From AG2 sp036493735 (GTDB lineage: Bacteria; Gemmatimonadota; Gemmatimonadetes; Gemmatimonadales; Gemmatimonadaceae), in NCBI GenBank assembly GCA_036493735.1, contig DASXPH010000085.1, positions 196,813 to 260,812 of the forward strand: DNA of 64,000 bases, given 5' to 3'. Below, one piece after another: positions 9,226 to 18,018 of this stretch (position 1 is its first letter; every line of letters starts with the position of its first letter). The notes beneath the pieces were generated by a model that saw only the letters and a list, made by a program, of their open reading frames with translations, had not been told where the DNA came from and ran no database searches. The translations under genes and the position numbers were made by a program.

Positions 9226-9240
9226 GCCGTAAGGCTCGCC

Positions 9241-9640
9241 CCGTGGAGCGTCGATGGCTCCGGTGCAAGTCTTGAATCAACTGCTGGAACGCGGATGCCG
9301 CGGACGCGGCGCGGACACTTCGCGGATTGCTCGGTATGCCCATTCGTCTCCGCTCGCCACGAGCCCGGATTCCTTGACAACAGCACACCCATTGGGGTCG
9401 GTGCGCGAACCTTGGCGAAACGAGGCGATAGTTTAAAAGGAACTAACCACAGAGCGCGCTGAGGACACAGAATTGCCGTCGCGGCAAACAACCCTGCGTG
9501 TGCCCTTACTAAAGTTTCAGGCTCGCGGTGCGAGGAGCCGTCCCGGATTCAGAGCGATCCGCGAAGTGTCCGCGCCGTGTCCGGCCGTGTCCGCGTTTCC
9601 AGCAGTTGATGTGTGTTGCCCGCAGAGAGCCATCCACGGT
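9241..9640. repeat. gene-free inverted-repeat element
   Basis: This fills the 453-bp gap between 9226 and 9678, where I see no gene. The left arm (core 9278-9330, from CAACTGCTGGAACGCGGA to TTCGCGGATTGCTC) and the right arm (core 9552-9608) are imperfect reverse complements over about 55 bp, and weaker similarity continues outward on both sides (GTGGA, GATGGCTC). The arms are built of short CGCGGAC/ACACGG-type units. The central part holds a separate CACAGAG-type repeat (about 9443-9472). It looks like a non-autonomous mobile element or a large stem-loop. No target-site duplication was identified with confidence. Confidence 0.6.
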
Positions 9641-9678
9641 CTCAGCGGCCTATAGACGCCTAGGAGCTGCCTGCCGCC

Positions 9679-11337
9679 TCAATAATTCCAGTCCGTCGAC
9701 TCCCCTGGCGGCGTATTCGCTTTTACATACGCCCCCGCCTGGCGCGCGAAGCCCGCCCACGTCCAATTATGCCATGAGTGTCCCTTCATCGGACGCCCGA
9801 AGGTGAACTCGGCCTCGTAATGCGGGTTCGTCGTCGACTTCAGGAAATCCTGAAAATCGTATACCGCGAGATTCAGGTAGAAATCGTCCATGTCGCCGGC
9901 GAAAAAGTGCAGCTTCCCGACCAATTTGGGACCGATGACCGCCCAGTTCCGCGACGCGTACTCGCGCAGATCGAAGCCATGGTCGCGCATGTACGTCGCG
10001 ACGTCCTTATCGATCGTCCCGGTGAGCTTGTTCCAGAGCGGCTTCGGGTAGCCGTCGTCCCCAACCGGTCCGTAGACGGCTTCCCACGCCTCGAGCTGAT
10101 AGCTGGAGCGGCCATGACTACCGAGAACGTTCTCGAATCGGCTCAGCTGCCGCATCGTCCACACGACCTGGCCCTGCGTCGTGCGCCGGAACGGGCGCTC
10201 AATCGAGTAGAACTGACCAACGTTGACTGCGAATGCGTTACTGTCGCTATAGATGTTGGTTTGCTGATAGTGACGGAAGTCGATCGGGTCTGGCTGCAAC
10301 ACCCAGGCGCCACCGAAGAAATCGGGGTGCTGCAGCATCATCGCCAGCGTCTGCCATCCGCTCGTGGACGCGCCCTCGAGGACGCGCGCATAGGGCTTCG
10401 AGATGATCCGGAATTGCCGTTCCAGCTCCGGCGTCACTTCGCCGACGATCGCGTCACCGTACGGTCCGTTGTTCGCCGAGTTGACAGAGTACGAATCAGG
10501 GAAGTACGGGGTCTGCTGCTCGAGGCTGATGGCGATGAAGCGCGGCATCGAGTCGCTGATCCACTGTTGATAGAAGTCGTAGCCGCTCTCGGTGCCGGTG
10601 ATCGGACTGACGCCACGGGGATTCTGCGGTTCCTTGGTCGTGAACTGGAATGGTGTGCCGTGGCCTAACGTGTAGACGCTCGGATATCTCGCGTCGGGAT
10701 GCTCGGCGTAGCCTTTGGGCAGCAGCAGGGTGGCGTGGACGTAAATGGGATGGCCCCACCACTTCGTGAGCAGCTGGCTCTGAACGCTGATGTGTTTCAC
10801 CCACTCGGTATCCTCGTCGGGTGGCTGCTGTGGAATGACATGGCTCGCGTTCAGCGTCACCGTCGCGCCCGACGACCGATCGATGTGCACCTTCTGCACG
10901 TCGCTGTAGAGATTCCCGGCCGCGATCTGGAAGACCTCGATGCGACCGTCGTTGAGGTGCACCCAGATCGTGTGCCCGTCCGCGCGATGCACCTGGGTGT
11001 AGACGTCGATCACGGCCTGAACGTAGTAGTCCCCGGTGGGCAGCTCCGAGAGCTCGATCGGATAGCTCGCCGCGGCCGCGCCCACCGTCGCGCGCTGCCC
11101 TGGACGCAGTTGATCGAGATCGATCGCAAAGACCGCCGGCCCCGCCGGGGACACCAGCATGCGGGGCTCGGGTGTCGGGTTCTTCGACACGACGACGATC
11201 AACCGCCCCGTGATCGGCCCCGCGTGCGCCGCCGCTGGAAAGGCCACGAGGAACTGTGTTCCGGCACGATTCGACCGCGGTGCGGCCGCACCGAATGTGG
11301 GTAGGACTGCGGCGAGGGCGAGCCAGCGAGTGCGCAT
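9679..11337 (-). CDS. exported esterase-like alpha/beta hydrolase
   Basis: A 552-residue protein with a signal peptide (hydrophobic up to about residue 20). The N-terminal 180 residues form a beta-rich accessory domain (GRLIVVVSKNPTPEPRM to NASHVIP). The catalytic part resembles the esterase D/Fes-type family: YPSVYTLGHG for the first strands, then EGASTSGW, where Ser324 is the likely nucleophile, and a late GHSWHNWTWAG that probably supplies the histidine. FFAGDMDDFYLN probably supplies the acid. The natural substrate may be a peptide or sugar ester. It is the last gene of the minus-strand run that begins at 20865, 33 bp after the second permease, with its own upstream GTCCGTACAA motif. Assignment to a family is fairly secure, the substrate is not. 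Confidence 0.8.
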   Translation of the reverse strand: MRTRWLALAAVLPTFGAAAPRSNRAGTQFLVAFPAAAHAGPITGRLIVVVSKNPTPEPRMLVSPAGPAVFAIDLDQLRPGQRATVGAAAASYPIELSELPTGDYYVQAVIDVYTQVHRADGHTIWVHLNDGRIEVFQIAAGNLYSDVQKVHIDRSSGATVTLNASHVIPQQPPDEDTEWVKHISVQSQLLTKWWGHPIYVHATLLLPKGYAEHPDARYPSVYTLGHGTPFQFTTKEPQNPRGVSPITGTESGYDFYQQWISDSMPRFIAISLEQQTPYFPDSYSVNSANNGPYGDAIVGEVTPELERQFRIISKPYARVLEGASTSGWQTLAMMLQHPDFFGGAWVLQPDPIDFRHYQQTNIYSDSNAFAVNVGQFYSIERPFRRTTQGQVVWTMRQLSRFENVLGSHGRSSYQLEAWEAVYGPVGDDGYPKPLWNKLTGTIDKDVATYMRDHGFDLREYASRNWAVIGPKLVGKLHFFAGDMDDFYLNLAVYDFQDFLKSTTNPHYEAEFTFGRPMKGHSWHNWTWAGFARQAGAYVKANTPPGESTDWNY

Positions 11338-11354
11338 TGGGAGCGTGTCTCCAT

Positions 11355-11366
11355 TTGTACGGACTA
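11355..11366 (-). promoter_or_regulatory. TAGTCCGTACAA motif before the esterase
   Basis: On the minus strand the 12 bases read TAGTCCGTACAA and end 18 bp before the esterase ATG. They match the site at 19290-19301 in 11 of 12 positions. The motif could be a GntR/HutC operator half-palindrome or a -10-like element (TACAAA). Placement just before a gene at the end of an operon would let it be controlled separately. Confidence 0.35.
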
Positions 11367-11370
11367 ATAC

Positions 11371-12408
11371 TTACGCCCGCGCGCGTCCCCGCGCCAGCTG
11401 TTGCTCCAGCCAGAGGCCGTAGCGCGAGATCAGCGCGCTCCCAACGAAGTACAGCAGGCCGACGAACACATAGCCCTCCGTGTAGAATCCCAGCCAGTCC
11501 GGATCCTGCGCGGCGAGACGCGCCGTGTTGAGCAAATCGAAAAGCCCGATCACGACGATGAGACTCGTGTCCTGGAAGAATCCAACCGCGATCGAGACGT
11601 ACGATGGCACCACGATCCGGAGCGCCTCCGGCAGAACCACGAGCCGCATCGACTGCCACCAGCTCAGCCCCAGCGCGAGCGCCGCGTCGAGACGGCCGCG
11701 CGGTACGAGCTGCAAGCCGGCGCGCGTCGCCTCGGCGAGGTACGCCGACGCGAACACTGCCACCGCCAACTGCGCCAGCACCAGCTTGTCTGGCGTGAAG
11801 CCGCGCCGCAGCGCGAGCGGCACGACGAGCACGGCGAAGTAGAGGACCGCGATCAGCGGCACACCCCGCACTCCTTCGACGATGCTCGCCGCCACGATGC
11901 GCGTCACGACGTTCCGCGACCGACGGCCCAACGCGAGTGCGATCCCGAGCGGAAATCCGATTGCGAGTCCGACCAACGTCAGCAGAACGGTGACTGGCAG
12001 GCCACCCCAATCCTGCGTCGCCACCCGCGGCAGCACGAACCCTCCGCGCAGCAGCAACAACACCAGTCCGAGGCCTGCGATCCACACCACAAGAAGCCAT
12101 CGCTGCCAGCGCCGCGGACTGGCACTGATCGCGAGCAGAATCATGAGCACGCACGTCGCCATCGCCGGACGCCAGCGCTCGCTCGGCGGGTAAAGTCCGA
12201 AAAGGATGAAGGGCAGCTTGTGGCCGATGAACGCCCAGCAGGCTCCCACATTGGGCGCTCGACACCCCGCCGCGTCGCCACGCCAGCGCGCGTCGACTAT
12301 CCCCCAGCGCAGCAGCGGAAGGAGAATGGCCGCGGCGAGGATGATCGCGGCGGCGCCCGCTACCGGTCGTCGCACCAGTCGTCGCCAGCGATCACCCCAC
12401 ACGGTCAC
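11371..12408 (-). CDS. amino acid ABC transporter permease 2 (AapM-like)
   Basis: A 345-residue inner-membrane permease of the polar amino acid HAAT family. The true start is the GTG at 12408, whose GTGA overlaps the stop of the preceding permease gene; the long upstream open frame is a shadow of that gene. Several hydrophobic segments precede the permease core, in which TVLLTLVGLAIGFPLGIALALG marks the start and ASAYLAEATRAGLQLVPRGRLDAALALGLS is the EAA loop that docks the ATPase (conserved G at the usual place). It ends with a further membrane segment. The extra N-terminal segments are typical of AapM/BztC type. It should pair with the permease encoded just upstream. Confidence 0.9.
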   Translation of the reverse strand: MTVWGDRWRRLVRRPVAGAAAIILAAAILLPLLRWGIVDARWRGDAAGCRAPNVGACWAFIGHKLPFILFGLYPPSERWRPAMATCVLMILLAISASPRRWQRWLLVVWIAGLGLVLLLLRGGFVLPRVATQDWGGLPVTVLLTLVGLAIGFPLGIALALGRRSRNVVTRIVAASIVEGVRGVPLIAVLYFAVLVVPLALRRGFTPDKLVLAQLAVAVFASAYLAEATRAGLQLVPRGRLDAALALGLSWWQSMRLVVLPEALRIVVPSYVSIAVGFFQDTSLIVVIGLFDLLNTARLAAQDPDWLGFYTEGYVFVGLLYFVGSALISRYGLWLEQQLARGRARA

Positions 12409-13361
12409 GCCCCGCGGCGCAGAAGACGCGCGTTGTAGACGTTCAGGAGCGATGCCACACCGAGGCTGAGTGCGAGATAGACGCCCAACATGATGGCCAT
12501 CGCCTCCACGCCGTGCCCCGTCTGATTCGCGGTTGTGTTGAGGACACTCACGACATCCGGAAAGCCGATGGCGACCGCGAGGCTCGAATTCTTGATCAGG
12601 CTCACGCAGTTCGTCGCGAGGAGCGGTACCATCGCACGCAGCGCTTGCGGAATGACCACGAGGCGAGAGACCTGCCACGGCGACATGCCTAACGCGAGCG
12701 CCGCATCACGCTGCCCTCGTGGAATGGCGAGTATCGCTCCGCGCACCACTTCCGAGATGTGCGCACCGTGGTGGAGCACCAGGGCGGCGGCCAGCGCCGC
12801 GAACTCCGGCGAGAGCGTCGTTCCCCCGACAAAATTGAACCCCACGAAGCGTGGCGTATGGGGAAAGGGGAGGACGAGTCCGCGATCGGAAAGAAAGACG
12901 CCTGGCAGCGGCTCGAACGCATGCGAGGGGGGCGGCATCGCGTGCAGCGTCGCAATGAGCAGGAAGAGCAGCAAGAGCAACGGCGTATTGCGCATCACTT
13001 CCACGCCGGCGCGCATCACCCCACGCAGCAGCGCATTGTCCACGAGCCGGAGCGTGCCGACGACGAAGCCGAGGATGAGTGCGAGCACCGATCCCACCAG
13101 TGCGATGCGTGCCGTGTTCACGAGGCCGACGACGATTGCTCGCCCCACCGTATCTTCTGGCGTGAAGCGCAGCCCTGACCTTTCGCCAATGTCGAAGTTC
13201 GCCGGCTGATGCAGAAAGCCGAAGCCGAGCGTGATTCCTTCCCGGGCGAGACCACCACGAACACTGTGCGCGAACCACCAGAGCAGTACAACGGTCGCAA
13301 CGCCGAGCAGCGCCTGTCCGAGCGCGCCGCGCGTGCGCCAGCTCGCGGGCGACGGCACCAT
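12405..13361 (-). CDS. amino acid ABC transporter permease 1 (AapQ-like)
   Basis: A 318-residue permease of the same HAAT family. The ATG at 13361 overlaps the stop of the binding-protein gene by one base (TGATG), which fixes the start. A first membrane segment (about 14-34) is followed by a periplasmic stretch with ERSGLRFTPEDTVGRA, usual for AapQ/BztB, then the permease core beginning GLVNTARIALVGSVLALILG. The EAA loop reads HHGAHISEVVRGAILAIPRG followed by QRDAALALGMS. The stop overlaps the next permease gene by four bases. Subunits and order (binding protein, Q, M) agree with aapJQMP, but the ATPase is at the other end of the cluster. Confidence 0.9.
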   Translation of the reverse strand: MVPSPASWRTRGALGQALLGVATVVLLWWFAHSVRGGLAREGITLGFGFLHQPANFDIGERSGLRFTPEDTVGRAIVVGLVNTARIALVGSVLALILGFVVGTLRLVDNALLRGVMRAGVEVMRNTPLLLLLFLLIATLHAMPPPSHAFEPLPGVFLSDRGLVLPFPHTPRFVGFNFVGGTTLSPEFAALAAALVLHHGAHISEVVRGAILAIPRGQRDAALALGMSPWQVSRLVVIPQALRAMVPLLATNCVSLIKNSSLAVAIGFPDVVSVLNTTANQTGHGVEAMAIMLGVYLALSLGVASLLNVYNARLLRRGA

Positions 13362-14443
13362 CAGCGGAAGGGCGGCGAGTACATGAGCCCTCCCTGCGTC
13401 CACAGGCGATTCATCCCGCGCTCGAACCTCAGTGGCGTCTTCTCGCCAAGATTGCGGTCGTAGATCTCGCCATAATTGCCAACCGCCGCGATGACGCGCG
13501 CCGTCCAGCGAGGATCCAGCCCGAAGCCGTCGGTGACGCCTGGCTCCATACCGAGAAAGCGACGAATCGCCGGATCGGTGGACGTCGCGTAACTCTGCAC
13601 GTTATGCGAATCGATTCCCAGCTCTTCCGCGGCCACCGGCGCACGAAAAAGCCAGTTGACGACCTCCAGCCACTGGTCGTCGCCGAAACGAACTACTGGT
13701 GCAATCGGCTCCTTCGAGATGCGATCGGGTAGAATCACGTAGTTCTCGGGATCGCGCAGCATCGTGCGCGTCGTCGCCAGACCGGCGCCGTCCTGCGAGA
13801 TCGCGTCGCAGCGGCCGCTCGCGAGCGCGCTCACCGCACCACGCAGATCTTCGATGACCACCGGCGCGAGTGAAATCTTATTTCGCCGCGCGAAATCGCT
13901 GAGGTTGAGCTCCGTCGTCGTGCCCTGCTGCACGCACACCGTCGCGCCGTTCAGCGCGTCCGCGCTACTGACGTGCGAGGCTTTGCGAACCAGAAATCCC
14001 TGGCCATCGTAGAGATACACTGGCCCGAAATGAAAATTGCGCAGCAGCGCGCGGCTGCTCGTGATCGAAGTGCCGTTCGCGAGCAGATCCACCTCTCCGC
14101 TCTGCAATCCGGAGAAGCGCTGCTGCTGGGTGTACGGTACGAACCGCACCTTGTTCGGGTCGTTGAACAGCGCAACGGCGAGGCCGCGGCAGAAGTCCAC
14201 GTCGAAACCACGCCAGCGCCCGGAGTCGTCCGGCGTCGCGAAGCCCGCGCCCTGCGTGATGCCGCACATCAGTTGCCCGCGTGCCCTGATGGCGCTCAAC
14301 GTCGCGCCGGACCCGGTCGATCGCTGATTCGCCGGCGCGGCATCGTCGCCGGCGCACGCGCCTAACGCTGCACCAAGGGCGGCGAGCAGGGCGAGCCGGC
14401 GCGCCGCCTTCACACGCGGACGCGCGGCGCGTCGTTCATGCAC
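13361..14443 (-). CDS. amino acid ABC transporter substrate-binding lipoprotein (AapJ-like)
   Basis: A 360-residue periplasmic binding protein. The signal peptide ends in a lipobox LGAC with the acylated cysteine at residue 30. The body is a bacterial extracellular solute-binding family 3 protein: LSAIRARGQLMCGITQGAGF at the start, GFDVDFCRGLAVALF, RFSGLQSGEVDLLANGTSITSSR and a second lobe with TVCVQQGTTTELNL. The family 3 proteins of AapJ/BztA type bind general L-amino acids. The gene overlaps the end of the beta-lyase gene by 34 bp and hands over to the permease gene with a TGATG overlap, so translation is probably coupled. Confidence 0.92.
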   Translation of the reverse strand: MHERRAARPRVKAARRLALLAALGAALGACAGDDAAPANQRSTGSGATLSAIRARGQLMCGITQGAGFATPDDSGRWRGFDVDFCRGLAVALFNDPNKVRFVPYTQQQRFSGLQSGEVDLLANGTSITSSRALLRNFHFGPVYLYDGQGFLVRKASHVSSADALNGATVCVQQGTTTELNLSDFARRNKISLAPVVIEDLRGAVSALASGRCDAISQDGAGLATTRTMLRDPENYVILPDRISKEPIAPVVRFGDDQWLEVVNWLFRAPVAAEELGIDSHNVQSYATSTDPAIRRFLGMEPGVTDGFGLDPRWTARVIAAVGNYGEIYDRNLGEKTPLRFERGMNRLWTQGGLMYSPPFR

Positions 14444-15624
14444 GCGAAGGCGCGCTCGAGATCCGCGATGAGATCAGTGGGATTCTCGAGCCCGACATGA
14501 ATGCGCACGTACGGCCCACGGTGCGGCCACGCTGTCGCCGTGCGCGATGACGTGGGATTCATCGGCACGGCGAGGCTTTCATACCCGCCGAAGCTCGCGC
14601 CCTTGCCAAAGAGCGTGAGCGCATCGAGAAAGGTGTCGGCGACGTGCTTCGGGACCTCCTTCAAGAGCACGCCGAACAGCCCGCTCGCACCACGAAAATC
14701 GCGTTGCCACAAAGCGTGGTTCGGGTCTTCCGCCAGCGCGGGATAGAACACGCGCGCCACCTCGGGCCGCCCGGCGAGCCACCGCGCGACCTGCCTCGTG
14801 CTGCGCTCGTGCCGCTCCATGCGAATTGCCAGTGTTCTCAACCCGCGGAGGCCGAGGAACGCGTCGTCCGAGCTGACGCAGAAGCCGAGCTCCGCCACCG
14901 TCGAGCGCAGGCGCTCATACAGCGGCTCCGTCGTCGTGATCGTGCCAAGCATGACGTCGGCGTGGCCGCCGATGTACTTCGTCGCCGCCATGATCGATAC
15001 GTCCACACCGTGATCGAACGCGCGGAAGAAATACGGCGTCGCCCAGCTGTTGTCGAGCAACACATGCACATTCGCCGCGTGCGCCACGCGCGCGATCGAT
15101 GGTACGTCCTGCACCTCGAACGTGATCGAGCCCGGCGACTCGAGGAAGACGACGCGCGTATTAGGCCGAATCAGGTCGGCGATTCCTTCGCCGATGAGCG
15201 GGTCGAAGTACGTCGTCTCCACGCCGAATCGCGCGAGAATGCCATCGCAGAAATGCCGCGTCGGCTGATACGCGACGTCCACCATGAGCAGATGATCGCC
15301 GGCACTCAGGAGCGCCTGCAGCGCCGCCGTAGCGGCCGCCAATCCTGACGGAAGCAGCATCGCTCGATAGCCGCCCTCGATGGTCGCGATCGCCTCCTCG
15401 AGGGCCAATGTCGTTGGCGTCGCGAGCTGACCGTAACGGATGATGTCGAAGCGGCGACGCGGATCGCGCGAGGCATCCCACTCCGCGACATTCGGGAAGA
15501 GAAAGGTGGAGGCGCGGTAAACCGGTGGGTTCACCGCCCCCTGACGCGTCTGCGGATCGCCGCCGACATGCCCGAGCAGCGTTTCGATCTCGAGATCGTC
15601 ATGCTCGTGTCGCGAGTCGGTCAT
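14410..15624 (-). CDS. metC: cystathionine beta-lyase-like PLP enzyme
   Basis: A 404-residue cytoplasmic enzyme of the Cys/Met metabolism PLP family. Lys216 in MAATKYIGGHADVMLG is the Schiff-base lysine, and Asp191 in LLDNSWATPYFF is the usual pyridine-nitrogen partner; the TKYxxGHxD(V/I) motif is characteristic of cystathionine beta-lyase. The start at 15624 is set by an ATGA overlap with the TPR gene. Known MetC enzymes cleave cystathionine, and related enzymes cleave cysteine or its conjugates to pyruvate, ammonia and a thiol. Next to an amino-acid transporter and a deacylase, use on an imported sulfur amino acid derivative is plausible. The symbol reflects family, not proven substrate. 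Confidence 0.85.
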   Translation of the reverse strand: MTDSRHEHDDLEIETLLGHVGGDPQTRQGAVNPPVYRASTFLFPNVAEWDASRDPRRRFDIIRYGQLATPTTLALEEAIATIEGGYRAMLLPSGLAAATAALQALLSAGDHLLMVDVAYQPTRHFCDGILARFGVETTYFDPLIGEGIADLIRPNTRVVFLESPGSITFEVQDVPSIARVAHAANVHVLLDNSWATPYFFRAFDHGVDVSIMAATKYIGGHADVMLGTITTTEPLYERLRSTVAELGFCVSSDDAFLGLRGLRTLAIRMERHERSTRQVARWLAGRPEVARVFYPALAEDPNHALWQRDFRGASGLFGVLLKEVPKHVADTFLDALTLFGKGASFGGYESLAVPMNPTSSRTATAWPHRGPYVRIHVGLENPTDLIADLERAFACMNDAPRVRV

Positions 15625-17015
15625 GCCCGCCGCAGGCGATCGAAGGTGCGCGCGGCGTCCGCGGCGCCGCTCGCGTGCATCGCGCCCAGAATCGTGGCGT
15701 AGTGCTTCCACGCCCAGAGATTCCGCGGCCGGCGCGCCGTGCGTTCGGCGAGAAGCTCGGCCGCGAGCGCGTAATACTGGCCGCGCCAGGCCGCGTCGAT
15801 CAGCAGTTGTTCGAACACGTCGCGCTGGGCGTGGCTGCCGCCGATCCAGCGAATCTCCTGCCGCAGTGGGGCGAGCGCATTGACCACCTCGTGGTAACGC
15901 CCGAGTCGATGCGCCCACACCGCCCGCGCCAGTGGTAGTCCGATCGCGGCCATCACCGCGGCCTCACTGCCGCGACGCGTCGCGACAAAGCGCTCGCACG
16001 ATGCGAGGAATGACTCCACCGCCGTCGCGTCGCCCACTGCGGCGAGCGCCATCAGATAATGCAGGTCGACGAAGACCAGCGCATGATCGTCGACGTGCCT
16101 ACGCGCTCGATCCGCGAGCTCGCTCCACCTGCCGCCAACATCCGCCCCAGCCTGCTCGAGACGCCAGAGAAGCGAGGCGGCGTTCGCCATGTCGAGGTAC
16201 TCGTCGCTCGACTCACAACGCACGGCACGATCGTAGAGCAGCAGCACGTGCTCGTGCTTCTCGAGATCGAGATGATAGAGCGCCTCGTGCCAGCGCAGGT
16301 GCCTCGCGAAGCCGTTGCAGTGGCGCCACTCGTCGGCGGCGGTAGCGATCCACGACAAACCTTCCTGAACGCGCCCCTGCATCTCGGCGACGTGGGCGAC
16401 GGCGTGCGCCGCCCAGATATCGCTCGGGTTCAGCTCGACGGCGGTGCGGCCGACTTCCTCGGCGGCTCCGTATTCGCCAGCCTCCTCGAGGCCATACGCA
16501 TAGCAGCCGAGCATGAAGCCATAGCCGGGGACATTCGGTTCCCAGTGGCCGACGACCCGGGCGACGGTGTCGCGCATTCGCTCGCTCTCGCCGAGATACG
16601 AGAGTACGAATTGCGACACTTTGACAGCGACGAGATCGCGTGGATGGTCCTCGAGGATAGCGATCCAACGCGCGGCGGCGTCGTTCATGCCACCCCGCAC
16701 CCACGCGTCCAGCGCCTCGATGTGGCGGCTCTCGCGCGTCGTCGGAGCACGGCGCGCCGCGGCGGCCCGAGCGCGCGCCAGCGCGGCCGCCGCCTGCCGA
16801 GTGCCTTCCCGAGTGCTCGTCAGCATGGACAGATAGCCGTCCATACAATGAGCGAACGCGAAATCCGCATCTTCGTCGAGAAGAGTGACGAGACGCTGGC
16901 GGGTGTCGGCGCGCGCGCCGAGATAGGCGTTCACGACGTCGTCGTATCGCTCGACGACATCCAGCGAGGAGGCGGTGAGCACCTCGCCGCGAGCGTCTCG
17001 CAACGTCGACGGCAT
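15621..17015 (-). CDS. TTC38-like tetratricopeptide protein
   Basis: A 464-residue soluble protein built of helical repeats. It resembles the TTC38 family: RESRHIEALDAWVRGGMNDAA near residue 95, then HPRDLVAVKVSQFVLSYLGE, GCYAYGLEEAGEYGAAEEVG and NPSDIWAAHAVAHVAEMQGR, all in the family order and spacing. TTC38-type proteins are known in bacteria and animals, but their biochemical role is not established. ATGA overlap with the metC-like gene and 4 bp to the preceding deacylase gene place it firmly in this operon. Such a gene in an amino-acid import cluster suggests a helper for one of the enzymes, but that is speculation. Confidence 0.8.
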   Translation of the reverse strand: MPSTLRDARGEVLTASSLDVVERYDDVVNAYLGARADTRQRLVTLLDEDADFAFAHCMDGYLSMLTSTREGTRQAAAALARARAAAARRAPTTRESRHIEALDAWVRGGMNDAAARWIAILEDHPRDLVAVKVSQFVLSYLGESERMRDTVARVVGHWEPNVPGYGFMLGCYAYGLEEAGEYGAAEEVGRTAVELNPSDIWAAHAVAHVAEMQGRVQEGLSWIATAADEWRHCNGFARHLRWHEALYHLDLEKHEHVLLLYDRAVRCESSDEYLDMANAASLLWRLEQAGADVGGRWSELADRARRHVDDHALVFVDLHYLMALAAVGDATAVESFLASCERFVATRRGSEAAVMAAIGLPLARAVWAHRLGRYHEVVNALAPLRQEIRWIGGSHAQRDVFEQLLIDAAWRGQYYALAAELLAERTARRPRNLWAWKHYATILGAMHASGAADAARTFDRLRRA

Positions 17016-17019
17016 GAGG

Positions 17020-18009
17020 CTACTCCGGCTCCACGATCCAGTAGCGCAGAATCGGATCGCCGGTGTTGACGACTTTGTGCGTCCAGATCAGACCGACGAT
17101 GCCGTCGCCAGTGGCGCAGATCCGCTCCACCACGTCGCCGAAGATGTTGCGGATGTCGCCGAGCGGCTGGCCCGCGGTGACGACGTCGCCGATGCGCGCG
17201 TCGAGGCGGACGAGTCCGGACCGCGTCGCGCGGATCACGACGCGATGCTTCGCTGACAACCGCGGCGACGAGGACGCGGGCGCACCGTCGAGCATGCCGA
17301 GATGTCGCAGCACGTTCATGGCGCCGTCCACGTGCACGCGAACATCCTCCTCGCGCAGCGACCCGTCGCCACCCGCCTCAGCCAGAATGGACACGACACC
17401 ATTCCGCGTGGCCGCAAAGTTGAGCGACCCGGCGAATGGAGGAATGGTGCTGTCCGCCTTGGAGAGCGAGATGAGCTTCGGTGAGAACACGCGCGCGATG
17501 GCTTCGCCTTTCCTGTCGAGCTCCGACGATCCCGTGAGCGAGTACCCCGCGAATGGATACAGCTCCTCGCCAAGATCGCCGGCGTGAAAGTCGATGTGAT
17601 ATTCGGCTGCGCCAATGACCTCGCGCAATAGGACATCGGCCAGAATCTCGGAGATGGAGCCGTCGCTGCGCCCAGGAGCGATCTTGTTGAGGTTCAGACC
17701 GTCTAGTGGCGACACGAAGCCACTGCGACTCTCGAACATTCGCAGGTTCGTGACTGGGACGGCGATGACCGCGCCGCGGAGCCGCCCGGGATCGATCGCC
17801 TGGACGAGCCGCATCACCGCGTCGATGGGCGCGTATTCGGTCGCGTGAACACCAGCGGTGAAGCAGATGCGCGGACCATCCTCGCGTCCGTTGATGAGCA
17901 CGAGCGGCAGCCGGATCGGACCACCCGCGGTCTCGCCCAGCTCCATCCAGCCGCGGACGCTCTCACCGCTCGCGGCCGTGACGTCTCGTATGGCGATGCG
18001 CGATCGCAC
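17020..18009 (-). CDS. succinylglutamate desuccinylase/aspartoacylase-family deacylase (AstE/DoeB-like)
   Basis: A 329-residue zinc hydrolase of the M14-like AstE/AspA family, starting with GTG after a GAGGCGG ribosome-binding site. Zinc ligands are visible: His55 and Glu58 in AGVHATEYAP and His142 in HIDFHAGD. PLDGLNLNKIAPG is the family's substrate-arm motif. The C-terminal 80 residues form the biotinyl-like beta barrel seen in the family (SAKHRVVIRATRSGLV onward). Members remove an acyl group from amino acids, for example succinylglutamate, acetylaspartate, or N-acetyl-diaminobutyrate in ectoine breakdown. With an aminotransferase directly upstream, the DoeB/DoeD-like pairing is a reasonable hypothesis, although no ectoine hydrolase gene is present. 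Confidence 0.85.
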   Translation of the reverse strand: MRSRIAIRDVTAASGESVRGWMELGETAGGPIRLPLVLINGREDGPRICFTAGVHATEYAPIDAVMRLVQAIDPGRLRGAVIAVPVTNLRMFESRSGFVSPLDGLNLNKIAPGRSDGSISEILADVLLREVIGAAEYHIDFHAGDLGEELYPFAGYSLTGSSELDRKGEAIARVFSPKLISLSKADSTIPPFAGSLNFAATRNGVVSILAEAGGDGSLREEDVRVHVDGAMNVLRHLGMLDGAPASSSPRLSAKHRVVIRATRSGLVRLDARIGDVVTAGQPLGDIRNIFGDVVERICATGDGIVGLIWTHKVVNTGDPILRYWIVEPE

Positions 18010-18018
18010 GCTGCCGCC

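Noticed and set aside
9226..9678. tRNA or small RNA in the gap
   Set aside because: No tRNA-like stem arrangement or CCA end was seen; the inverted repeat explains the structure.
10496..12265. 589-codon frame antisense/out of frame in the esterase-permease region
   Set aside because: It overlaps two well supported genes in another frame and has Arg/Ala-rich shadow composition.
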